DNA of 17,045 bases from Treponema sp. (lineage in GTDB: Bacteria > Spirochaetota > Spirochaetia > Treponematales > Breznakiellaceae). Below are positions 8,072 through 14,502 of the stretch, piece by piece. Numbering within the stretch: the stretch's first letter is position 1; every line of letters begins with the position of its first letter. The notes under the pieces were generated by a model. The model made no database searches. It was not told where the DNA came from and saw only the letters and a program-made list of their open reading frames with translations. The position numbers and the translations under genes are program-made. The stretch is from contig JAITAN010000096.1 of assembly GCA_031284105.1 (NCBI GenBank), positions 1-17,045 of the forward strand, given 5' to 3'.

Positions 8072-8311
8072 GGGGAAATCTTTTTCCTCCGCAGGAAAAT
8101 CTTTTTCCTCAAGAGAGAAAGTTTTTTCCTCAAGAGGGAAATCTTTTTCCTCCGCGGGGAAACTTTTTTTCCTTCACGGGGAAACTTTTTTCCTCCGCGG
8201 GAAAACTTTTTTCCTCCGCAGGAAAACTTTTTTCCTCCGCGGGAAAACTTTTTTCCTCAAGAGGGAAAGTTTTTTCCTTCGCGGGGAAAGTTCTTCTCCG
8301 GCAGGGGGAAT
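7430..8311. repeat. Array of about 38 tandem 21-bp palindromic units
   Basis: From 7514 to 8311 the sequence is a nearly unbroken series of about 38 units of 21 bp; 7430-7513 holds degenerate units. The general form is TTTTTCC-core-GGAAA-linker. Cores alternate among TCCGCG, TCAAGA, TCCACG, TTCACG and TCCGCA types. The linker carries C, G or TC between the A-run and the next T-run. Each unit is an inverted repeat, for example TTTTCCTC-AA-GAGGAAAA near 7645. Unit length is held at 21 bp with one clear slip: seven T at 8164-8170. Neighbouring units differ from each other, so the array was not homogenised recently. Translated, it gives FFL[R/K/H][G/R][K/E][T/S/I] on the plus strand and EEK[T/S/D]FP[A/V/L/M] on the minus strand. 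Confidence 0.95.
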
Positions 8312-8339
8312 TGACATCAGCCGGCTAAACGGGTTCATT
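8311..8339 (+). promoter_or_regulatory. Possible promoter of the decayed gene
   Basis: A perfect TTGACA (8311-8316) directly follows the last repeat unit. At 17 bases comes TTCATT (8334-8339), only half matching a -10. The position, about 50 bases before the ATG, is suitable, but the -10 is poor. Confidence 0.25.
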
Positions 8340-8385
8340 TCTAAAACAAACAAAACGCCCCCATGCGGCTAAAAAGAGGTTAATC

Positions 8386-8970
8386 ATGAGCAATGACGTA
8401 TGTTCCGCTCCTGAGGCGGAGTTCCTGTCCTTCGCCGCGGCATTCAACGCCGGACTCGTAACCCACGCGGAACCGCCGGGCATTCCCCCGTCGCTCGTGA
8501 GCGCCAACACCGCGAAACTGGCCGCATACGCCTCGGCTTACCACGCGGCCGAGGCGCCCAACGCGGGCAAGCTCGACCGCGAAGACCGCGGGGAGAAGCG
8601 TGAAGACTTGATTGCGGGGATTCGTAAAATAAAGAACGCGTATACCGATGGGAGCCGCCGGATGTCGTTACCGGCCAGATCCGTCCGGATTTCGGCATGT
8701 CCGTCAGAGATTCCGCCTATGCCGATGTCCCGGACCCCGCCCGCCCCGATTGCTGCAAAGCCGGCGGAAGCGCGCCCGCGAGCCGCAAAGAATTGACGCC
8801 CTCATGAACTCCTCGCGTTCGGGGATACGGACCTGGGACACACGCGGTACAGCGCGCTGTACCGGAGGAACGGGAAGGGCCGGCCGGGGCCGCCCCCGCC
8901 GGTACAGAGCTTGGCGGAAAGTATGAAAAAGCGTCTCCAGCACCGGTTGTTTTGGAACCGGCTTTGTTGT
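8386..8970 (+). pseudogene. Frameshifted, truncated hypothetical gene
   Basis: ATG 8386 follows a good AGAGG site and opens MSNDVCSAPEAEFLSFAAAF, a helical N-terminal domain that runs to NAYTDG (about codon 88). The frame is then lost near 8650: in the +1 frame the natural continuation EPPDVVTGQIRPDFGMSVRD and DSAYADVPDP is clear, ending at a TGA at 8803. In a shifted frame from 8809 a C-terminal block follows, LLAFGDTDLGHTRYSALYRR and NGKGRPGPPPP, running to a TAG at 8971. Together these look like a larger protein with an N-terminal helical domain, a proline-rich linker and a C-terminal fibronectin-like strand region, now with at least two frame changes and a missing middle. As it stands only a 136-residue product with a nonsense tail (8386-8796) could be made. 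The function of the family is unknown to me. Confidence 0.65.
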
Positions 8971-8978
8971 TAGATTTT
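8938..8978 (+). terminator. Hairpin terminator after the decayed gene
   Basis: Arms CCGGTT (8943-8948) and AACCGG (8956-8961) form a stem with a 7-base loop, extendable by AGC/GCT around a bulged A. A T-rich run follows (TTTGTTGTTAGATTTTT). It sits exactly between the pseudogene and the convergent crp-type gene stop at 8970. Confidence 0.55.
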
Positions 8979-9620
8979 TCTATCTCTTCGTTTTGAATTC
9001 ACAAGACGCTCAAAGTCGCTGATATTTTTAACAATAATACAATCCTGCGTAAATTCAACCCTGTGTTGAGATGCGAAACGATTCAGTACGTCCCGCACCA
9101 GATGGGCATTCACCCCCGCCCAACGCGCAACCCCCTCCGGCGTGGTCTTGAACTCACGGCGCATTGTGGTACGGTCGATATTCGGCTGGGTTTCGTCAAG
9201 CATAAGAAACACATCGGCTACCTTTGCCTGCTCATCATCAAGGATCAATGTCATAAACCTGCGCTTCTGATCGTAAATGCGTTTACTGAACATTTTAAGC
9301 AGCCTAAAGGCAAGTTGGGGATAACCGATCATAAGAGTATCGAAATTTTGCTTGTTAAATTCCAACACTTTCACAGAGTCAAGCGCCACCGCCGTTGCGG
9401 AACGCGGCGAGTTTTCAAGAACCGCCATTTCGCCGAATATTTCCGAAGGCTGCAAAATATCAAGGGTTTTTTCAATATCTCCGATGATTTTTATAAGCTG
9501 AACCCTGCCCGATATAATAAAATAAAACGTTTCTCCTATCTCGAATTCAGAAAAAATCATTTCTCCGGCATTGAAATTCTTCGCAAAACGGGTAAAAGCC
9601 GAAAGATCAAAATCCGCCAT
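8970..9620 (-). CDS. Crp/Fnr-family cyclic-nucleotide-responsive transcription regulator
   Basis: This 216-residue DNA-binding regulator has an N-terminal cNMP-binding beta-barrel (about 10-110), a dimerisation helix (about 108-140) and a C-terminal winged helix-turn-helix (TPEGVARWAGVNAHLVRDVL, about 160-179). The phosphate-binding cassette FGEMAVLENSPRSATA (62-77) has Gly-Glu and Arg-Ser-Ala in the canonical spacing, so binding of cAMP or a similar ligand is plausible. ATG 9620 has GGGGAG seven bases upstream, inside the previous gene's last codons. It is the last gene of a three-gene operon, three bases after the cNMP/TPR gene. It probably reports to the same signal. Targets are unknown. 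No Cys cluster of the Fnr type is seen. Confidence 0.9.
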   Translation of the reverse strand: MADFDLSAFTRFAKNFNAGEMIFSEFEIGETFYFIISGRVQLIKIIGDIEKTLDILQPSEIFGEMAVLENSPRSATAVALDSVKVLEFNKQNFDTLMIGYPQLAFRLLKMFSKRIYDQKRRFMTLILDDEQAKVADVFLMLDETQPNIDRTTMRREFKTTPEGVARWAGVNAHLVRDVLNRFASQHRVEFTQDCIIVKNISDFERLVNSKRRDRKI

Positions 9621-9623
9621 GTA

Positions 9624-10691
9624 CTAACTCCCCAACTTTTTAAGCGCACGAGCCGCATTGATATAGATGTCATCATCTTTGTTGTTAATAACGGCAAGCG
9701 ATTTTTTATAAAAGCCTACCGCCTGCGTCTTGTTATCCGTTTTCTCGTAGGATTGCCCCATAAAGAAGAGCGTCTCCCCAAGCGAATCGTGCTTTGGATA
9801 CTTGGCGATCATCTGGGTATAGTATCTTATACATTCGGTATATTTACCCATAAGAAAAAGGCATCGCCCAATTTCAAATGAGCTTTTCGAGGCAAATTCC
9901 GGATGATCTCCATCCACCAGCTTTTTCAATAGTTGACACGCGCGTATATAATTTTTTTGCGGAATAAGGCGTATCGCTTCGCCATACAAATTAGCATTTT
10001 CCAAAACGCCGTCAGTCATTGGTTTTTCACTCTGCTTTTCACCCTGCTTTCCACCGGTCGTACCGGCAGTTCCTTCACCGTCTATTTGGACGGCAGACTC
10101 ATCGGAAATCTCTCCCGTAGTATTCTTTTCAGACAATCCATCGCCGTAACGGGCAATAAAACTAACGACGGCGTTTAAATCAGTCTGAACCGCATCCGCA
10201 TATATTCCCTTCGAGTAGTAGGCTAGATATTTGCTATACACATGCCGGGCATAGGCGTACTTTTTCTTCTTGAAATAAAATTTACCCAACTGATACAAAC
10301 CTTCTTCCGGGTTTTTATTTTGAGACTCGGCATCGTTCATAAGACTGGCAACCTGCTTATGGGTTCTGCGCATCTGGTTTGAAAAAACCTTGAGCATTTT
10401 TATAATGAGCTGACTATTCTTCATGGCAAGCTGTTCAAATTCAGGAATACTAAAAGCCATTACCATGGAATTTTGTACCACTACGGCCGTTTCTTCCCTC
10501 GGATAATGACCAAGCGCGGACTTAACGCCGAAAAATTCTCCCTTGGAAAGCAGCTCACCCGTATCTTGACCTGTCTCAATATTTACATACGTGAGTTTAA
10601 TACTCCCATTTTGCAAAAGAAAAATTTTCTCCGTCAAGTCGCCCCGAAAATAAATAACGGAACCTGCCCTATACTGTAACAATTTCGGCAT
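9624..10691 (-). CDS. cNMP-binding-domain protein with TPR repeats
   Basis: This is a 355-residue protein with no DNA-binding domain. Residues 1-110 form a cyclic-nucleotide-binding-like barrel (YRAGSVIYFRGDLTEKIFLL). The cassette region FFGVKSALGHYPREETAVV lacks the canonical Gly-Glu and Arg-Ser/Thr-Ala, so ligand binding may be lost or altered. Residues about 128-180 and 232-352 are helical TPR-like repeats (GLYQLGKFYFKKKKYAYARH; SSFEIGRCLFLMGKYTECI), the second set in YbgF/outer-lipoprotein style. Between them is a low-complexity Gly/Thr/Lys linker (about 185-225). No signal peptide is seen, so it is cytoplasmic. ATG 10691 directly follows the amidohydrolase stop (zero gap), with GGAGG five bases upstream. 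It is likely a scaffold or sensor acting with the downstream Crp-type protein. Confidence 0.85.
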   Translation of the reverse strand: MPKLLQYRAGSVIYFRGDLTEKIFLLQNGSIKLTYVNIETGQDTGELLSKGEFFGVKSALGHYPREETAVVVQNSMVMAFSIPEFEQLAMKNSQLIIKMLKVFSNQMRRTHKQVASLMNDAESQNKNPEEGLYQLGKFYFKKKKYAYARHVYSKYLAYYSKGIYADAVQTDLNAVVSFIARYGDGLSEKNTTGEISDESAVQIDGEGTAGTTGGKQGEKQSEKPMTDGVLENANLYGEAIRLIPQKNYIRACQLLKKLVDGDHPEFASKSSFEIGRCLFLMGKYTECIRYYTQMIAKYPKHDSLGETLFFMGQSYEKTDNKTQAVGFYKKSLAVINNKDDDIYINAARALKKLGS

Positions 10692-11939
10692 TTATACCTC
10701 CGGTTCAAAAGGTAGATAATCTAACACTTTTTTAAATCCTATCTTCTTGCGGCACATACTGTAATGCCCCGCAGGATCTCCAATTACAAACATAGAACGG
10801 TTATTTACCTGTATCCGGGTGTATCCCCGTGGTAATTCTCCGCCTAGAAGATCGATAAAGCGCATTTCTCCATAAATCGGCTTGCCCGCAAGTATCAGGA
10901 GTTCAATATCATGCATTTCTACTTCAGCAAAGTTCTCAAACGGATCGCTGTGGTTGGCTTTCAGCACCATTATATCGCCGAGTTTTCCTTCATCCAGCGT
11001 GCCGATCTGTTTATCCATCCAGAACGCTTTTGCGGCATTAGCGGTTGTCATTTCAAACAAGGTCTTTGCCGGCAGATCTTCACCATACATTTCACGGTAC
11101 AGTTTCCGGTCGTAGTGCATTTCCGCAAGAATGTTGATTGACCCGCTCGCCGAGGAATCGGTACCGATGGTGACATTCACACCGGCTTGCAGGAATTTCC
11201 TGATTTTGCAGGTGACATTAAACATAAGCATATTGGAAGCCGCGCACCACGAAACGCTTGCCCCTGCCTTTGCCACGGTTTGTATATCTTCATCACTGAA
11301 TCCAATACAATGGACGAACAGACAATACTTATCTAGAGCTTTCAATTTTTTCAAATTCTTCACACCGTTCATGGCTTCTTCGTCAAAACCTTCGGATAAA
11401 TGGGTAATGAATGGGCATTTATTTTTTACCGCCATTTTATGTTCTTGCTCAACGCCCTCTCCCCATTTTAGGTCATAGGAGGAAGCCTCATGCGTAAGAG
11501 CGTAATTAGTGATCGCACGAATAGGCAGTTTGGGAAGAATATTGCCGTTTAACGCTCTGGGAAAATGATCGTTCACGGTGAGAGCGCCGGAGAACAGATT
11601 TTTGTACGCACTCAGCAGGTAAAGGTCTTCCCGTGAAAGATTAGACCGTTCAACAAAGGTATCCGATGCTTTGAGATCGTTATCCCAGGGAAGCCAGTTC
11701 AGATAATAGTTGCCCTGTTTGGGACCCACGCGGGGAAGGTAATTTCCCTGCATATGATCGTGGGTGTTAATAAACGATGGATACACTATGGACATACCGC
11801 CTAAATCTACCGAAATGCCTTTACCGGCAGCGCCTTCTGTGTTTGAGACAATTTTATCTTCTTCTATGGAAATTGAACCCTGCCCCACCCTCCGGCTAGA
11901 AGAAACAATAATTCCGTTTAATAGTGTATATTCGAACAT
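10692..11939 (-). CDS. Amidohydrolase-superfamily metal-dependent hydrolase/deaminase
   Basis: This is a cytoplasmic TIM-barrel hydrolase of the TRZ/ATZ-deaminase type, 415 residues. Metal ligands are visible in order: HxH in NTHDHMQGN (His60, His62), His180 in FITHLSEG, His210 in FVHCIGF and Asp261 in TIGTDSSASGS. No carboxylated-Lys signature is seen, which fits a mononuclear deaminase-like site. The C-terminal segment (TANAAKAFWMDKQIGTLDEG, then KLGDIMVLK) is the usual small beta-sandwich of this superfamily. The substrate cannot be named: purine-like, triazine-like and S-adenosylhomocysteine-like compounds are all possible. ATG 11939 has AAGGA six bases upstream and a strong promoter. It leads the operon with the two cNMP-domain proteins, and its product or substrate could be linked to that regulation. 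Confidence 0.85.
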   Translation of the reverse strand: MFEYTLLNGIIVSSSRRVGQGSISIEEDKIVSNTEGAAGKGISVDLGGMSIVYPSFINTHDHMQGNYLPRVGPKQGNYYLNWLPWDNDLKASDTFVERSNLSREDLYLLSAYKNLFSGALTVNDHFPRALNGNILPKLPIRAITNYALTHEASSYDLKWGEGVEQEHKMAVKNKCPFITHLSEGFDEEAMNGVKNLKKLKALDKYCLFVHCIGFSDEDIQTVAKAGASVSWCAASNMLMFNVTCKIRKFLQAGVNVTIGTDSSASGSINILAEMHYDRKLYREMYGEDLPAKTLFEMTTANAAKAFWMDKQIGTLDEGKLGDIMVLKANHSDPFENFAEVEMHDIELLILAGKPIYGEMRFIDLLGGELPRGYTRIQVNNRSMFVIGDPAGHYSMCRKKIGFKKVLDYLPFEPEV

Positions 11940-11957
11940 TTCGCAGTCCTTAATACT

Positions 11958-11986
11958 ATTGTAAGCCTATATAAAAAAACAGTCAA
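11958..11986 (-). promoter_or_regulatory. Promoter of the amidohydrolase/cNMP operon
   Basis: On the minus strand TTGACT (11986-11981) and TACAAT (11963-11958) are separated by exactly 17 bases, including a T-run. Each differs from consensus at one base. Initiation near 11951 would leave a leader of about 11 bases containing the AAGGA ribosome site. The -35 lies two bases from the start of the divergent plus-strand gene. Confidence 0.75.
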
Positions 11987-11988
11987 GA

Positions 11989-12621
11989 ATGAAATCAAAC
12001 AGAAGTATTGAATTTCTTATGGAAGAAGTTCGAATTCATTACCGCCTTGACACTTTTTACATTTTGATCCATCGTTATAGTATGCATAGTACTTCTCTTC
12101 ATATAAATAATGCCATTCCAGAAGAGTATCAAGAAATTGCGGCAGCGTTGTTTTTGGAAAATTCCTCTCTTGAAACGGTTGATACATTTGCCCAAGTGTT
12201 AGGAATAGGAAATGATTACAAACGCTTTCTTGCAACAACAAATACAACCGAAATTCATAAAAGATTAGCGCATTTTCAGCATAACCTAGACCTCCTGATC
12301 CAGAAAACGTGGGTTGAGAAAGTCGATGAAGTCCGCAAGGAGAAATTGCAGGATCGGGTGCCGGATTTTATTGAGCAAATTGAGCGAGGCGATTACCAAA
12401 AAGCACTGAAAGATTTCAATAGCATCCTTGGTGAGTTAGCCTACCTTTTCTTCGGTATGCAGAGTCGTAAAGAGGATTTTACCGAGTACACGTTTCGTAT
12501 TGATGCCCAAATGGGGCTTTTCTGGTGGTATGGCAGTCAGTTGGCATCTTTTAGACAAACCGATTCAGGCTATCTTAAGGCGCTTTTGGCGCTTGGTATT
12601 TGTTATTTGACGAATTTTTAA
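11989..12621 (+). CDS. Conserved-looking hypothetical protein, helical
   Basis: I do not recognise this 210-residue protein. It is predicted mainly helical and soluble, with no signal peptide. It has a charged middle (KTWVEKVDEVRKEKLQDRV, about 105-125), a region resembling a helical pair (YQKALKDFNSILGELAYLFF, about 136-155) and an aromatic C-terminus (MGLFWWYGSQLASFRQTDSG). Base composition is visibly more AT-rich than metY next door. The ATG at 11989 has no Shine-Dalgarno and overlaps the divergent amidohydrolase promoter region. An internal ATG at 12019 is an alternative, also without a ribosome site. It is transcribed away from the amidohydrolase operon and towards metY. Confidence 0.7.
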   Translation: MKSNRSIEFLMEEVRIHYRLDTFYILIHRYSMHSTSLHINNAIPEEYQEIAAALFLENSSLETVDTFAQVLGIGNDYKRFLATTNTTEIHKRLAHFQHNLDLLIQKTWVEKVDEVRKEKLQDRVPDFIEQIERGDYQKALKDFNSILGELAYLFFGMQSRKEDFTEYTFRIDAQMGLFWWYGSQLASFRQTDSGYLKALLALGICYLTNF

Positions 12622-12637
12622 TTTTTACAAAATAATA

Positions 12638-12666
12638 TTGACAATTTTTTTTATAAGTAGTATAAT
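12638..12666 (+). promoter_or_regulatory. Consensus promoter of metY
   Basis: TTGACA (12638-12643), 17 bases including eight T, then TATAAT (12661-12666): a perfect match to the sigma70 consensus in both hexamers and spacing. Initiation near 12673 gives a leader of about 50 bases to the ATG at 12724. Confidence 0.85.
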
Positions 12667-12679
12667 TCATAGTATTTCA

Positions 12680-12698
12680 ATGTGTTTTATATACACAT
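12680..12698 (+). promoter_or_regulatory. Inverted repeat in the metY leader
   Basis: ATGTGT (12680-12685) and ACACAT (12693-12698) are perfect inverted arms around a 7-base AT loop, just past the expected transcription start. It could be a regulator site or a weak RNA hairpin. It does not cover the ribosome site. Confidence 0.4.
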
Positions 12699-12723
12699 AA
12701 CATTTCTATTTGAGGAGACTATC

Positions 12724-14016
12724 ATGGCAACCAAAACTAACATCGATCAATGGGGCTTTGAAACCAAACAGCTGCATATCGGGCAGGAAAACGCGGATCC
12801 TGCAACCGACGCCCGTGCGGTACCCATTTATCAGACCACATCTTACGTGTTCCACAATGCGGCTCACGCGGCGGCACGGTTCAATTTAACCGATGCAGGT
12901 AATATCTATGCAAGGCTTACAAACCCGACGCAAGGCATACTTGAGGCGCGTATAGCCGCACTGGAAGGTGGATCAGCGGCTTTGGCTGTGGCGTCCGGCG
13001 CTGCGGCTATCACCTACACCTTCTTGACCCTCGCCCAAGCCGGCGATCACATCGTGTCCGCGAAGACCATTTACGGCGGAACGTACAACCTTCTGGAGCA
13101 TACGCTGCCTAAATACGGCATCTCCACGACCTTTGTGGAGCCTGACTTGGCGGAATTTGAAAAGGCAATCAGACCCAATACTAAAGCGATCTTCATCGAA
13201 ACGCTGGGGAATCCTCATTCAAATATCATCGACATTGAGGCGCTTGCAAAAATCGCCCACGCGAACAAAATTCCGCTTGTGGTAGATGATACCTTCACCA
13301 CACCGTACCTACTCCGCCCGTTTGAATTCGGCGCGGACATCGCGGTAATTTCGGCAACTAAGTTCCTCGGCGGACACGGCACCACCCTCGGCGGTATCAT
13401 TGTAGAAAGCGGCAAGTTCGACTGGATAGCAAGCGGCAAATTCCCGCAACTCGTAGACCCCAACCCAAGCTACCACGGCATTTCCTTTGCCAAGGTTGTG
13501 GGGCCTGCGGCATTTGTTACCAGCATCCGCGCCCTATTGCTGAGGGATACCGGAGCTGCGATTGCGCCGCTTAACGCTTTTCTCATTTTACAAGGTATTG
13601 AAACCCTTTCGCTGCGTGTGGAGCGCCACATTGAGAACACGCTCAAGGTACTTGACTATCTCAAAACCCAGCAAAAGGTTGAAAAAATCCATCATCCTTC
13701 TCTCTCCGATGATCCGAGCCACGCCCTTTACAAAAAATATTTCCCGAATGGCGCTGGTTCGATTTTCACCTTTGAGATTAAGGGCGGACAGAAGGAAGCT
13801 CACGACTTCATTGACCGGCTCCAAATTTTCTCGCTGCTCGCCAATGTCGCTGATGTGAAATCTCTGGTTATTCATCCGGCGACCACCACTCACTCCGAGT
13901 TGAATGAAGCTGAATTAGCCGAACAAGGGATTAAACTCAATACCATACGCCTTTCTATCGGCATTGAGAACATCAAAGATATTATTGCCGATTTGGATCA
14001 AGCGTTCGGAACATAA
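12724..14016 (+). CDS. metY: O-acetylhomoserine sulfhydrylase (PLP enzyme)
   Basis: This enzyme makes homocysteine from O-acetylhomoserine and sulfide (or cysteine-family products from related substrates) in the cytoplasm, part of methionine biosynthesis. The protein has 430 residues, typical of the long MetY group of the Cys/Met PLP family. Seen are the PLP-phosphate region YARLTNPTQGILEARIAALE (62-81), LAVASGAAA, the cofactor-ring Asp region VVDDTF (186-191) and the Schiff-base lysine in ISATKFLGGHGT (Lys213). The C-terminal TIRLSIGIENIKDIIADLD is characteristic. The start is ATG 12724 with GAGGAG seven bases upstream; an in-frame GTG at 12682 is inside the leader and lacks a ribosome site. 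It stands alone behind a perfect promoter, so constitutively strong or repressor-controlled expression is likely. Confidence 0.95.
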   Translation: MATKTNIDQWGFETKQLHIGQENADPATDARAVPIYQTTSYVFHNAAHAAARFNLTDAGNIYARLTNPTQGILEARIAALEGGSAALAVASGAAAITYTFLTLAQAGDHIVSAKTIYGGTYNLLEHTLPKYGISTTFVEPDLAEFEKAIRPNTKAIFIETLGNPHSNIIDIEALAKIAHANKIPLVVDDTFTTPYLLRPFEFGADIAVISATKFLGGHGTTLGGIIVESGKFDWIASGKFPQLVDPNPSYHGISFAKVVGPAAFVTSIRALLLRDTGAAIAPLNAFLILQGIETLSLRVERHIENTLKVLDYLKTQQKVEKIHHPSLSDDPSHALYKKYFPNGAGSIFTFEIKGGQKEAHDFIDRLQIFSLLANVADVKSLVIHPATTTHSELNEAELAEQGIKLNTIRLSIGIENIKDIIADLDQAFGT

Positions 14017-14028
14017 GGAAGAACGCTT
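14000..14028. repeat. Inverted repeat spanning the metY stop codon
   Basis: AAGCGTTC (14000-14007) and GAACGCTT (14021-14028) are perfect 8-bp arms around a 13-base loop that contains the TAA. An A-run, not a T-run, follows on the plus strand, so it is not a standard terminator for metY. Confidence 0.4.
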
Positions 14029-14065
14029 AAAAACCAACAGCGACACATTTTATTCTGATAGTTAT

Positions 14066-14094
14066 TTGCCAATCCTGTATAAAATCTCGATAAT
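14066..14094 (+). promoter_or_regulatory. Promoter of the Xre-type regulator
   Basis: TTGCCA (14066-14071), 17-base spacer, GATAAT (14089-14094). Both hexamers are close to consensus. Initiation near 14101 gives a leader of about 24 bases to ATG 14125. Confidence 0.6.
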
Positions 14095-14115
14095 GTTATC
14101 ATATTTTTATACAGG
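14074..14115 (+). promoter_or_regulatory. Operator-like nested inverted repeat around the xre promoter
   Basis: CCTGTATAAAA (14074-14084) and TTTTATACAGG (14105-14115) are perfect 11-bp inverted arms. Between them a second palindrome GATAA/TTATC (14089-14093/14096-14100) covers the -10. The left arm sits in the promoter spacer and the right arm just past the expected start, running into the AGGTGG ribosome site. This is the layout expected for autorepression by the downstream regulator. Confidence 0.6.
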
Positions 14116-14124
14116 TGGTTTAAC

Positions 14125-14469
14125 ATGGCAGGGGCTGAAATACGCCAGCTATTGGGTAAGAACTTAAAGCGTATACGTTTGCAACAGGGGTTATCTCAGC
14201 TTCAATTATCTATGAAGACGGGGTTAACCCATAATTTTATTAACGACATTGAAAGTGGTAAAAAGTGGCTTTCATCCGAGAGTTTGGAGAAATTCGCTGC
14301 GGTTCTTAAAGCTGAGCCGCATCATTTTTTCATTCCTGATAGCGGGGATGCTTCGGTTATGAAGATAGATCCTTACCTGATCAATTTCTCCGATTCTCTA
14401 CAGAAGATGGCGCATGAATTACAGCAGAGGTACGGCAGCAATGATACGGCGCCGCCGCCCTCAAAATAA
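14125..14469 (+). CDS. Xre-family helix-turn-helix regulator
   Basis: This 114-residue small DNA-binding protein has a Cro/C1-type HTH domain at about 6-65. It contains the five-helix pattern GKNLKRIRLQQGLSQLQLSM, TGLTHNFINDIESGKKW and SLEKFAAVLKAEPHHFF. The C-terminal 45 residues are helical then disordered (NDTAPPPSK). ATG 14125 has AGGTGG six bases before it. It resembles restriction-modification controller or phage-type repressors in size, but no such system is nearby. The inverted repeat around its promoter suggests autoregulation. It may also affect neighbouring metY, whose stop is 108 bases upstream. Confidence 0.85.
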   Translation: MAGAEIRQLLGKNLKRIRLQQGLSQLQLSMKTGLTHNFINDIESGKKWLSSESLEKFAAVLKAEPHHFFIPDSGDASVMKIDPYLINFSDSLQKMAHELQQRYGSNDTAPPPSK

Positions 14470-14484
14470 GGAAGCTTGGCGGCG
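14450..14484. repeat. GC-rich inverted repeat between convergent genes
   Basis: CGCCGCC (14450-14456) and GGCGGCG (14478-14484) are perfect arms with a 21-base loop that overlaps the last codons of the xre gene. No T-run follows on either strand. It is a possible weak, shared transcript end between convergent genes. Confidence 0.3.
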
Positions 14485-14502
14485 TCAATGGGCTATTATA
14501 AA

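Noticed and set aside
7430..8311. CRISPR array
   Set aside because: The period is 21 bp with no distinct spacers; all parts of the unit are repetitive and no cas gene is nearby.
7376..8314. Plus-strand 312-residue FFL-repeat protein
   Set aside because: Its frame passes through the extra T at 8164-8170 and changes repeat phase without meeting a stop. This shows openness comes from base composition. There is no ribosome site at 7376.
12682..12723. Upstream GTG start for metY
   Set aside because: It lies in the leader inverted repeat and has no ribosome site; ATG 12724 has GAGGAG at good spacing.
12667..12723. SAM-type riboswitch before metY
   Set aside because: The leader is only about 50 bases and contains one 6-bp inverted repeat, too short for known SAM riboswitch folds.
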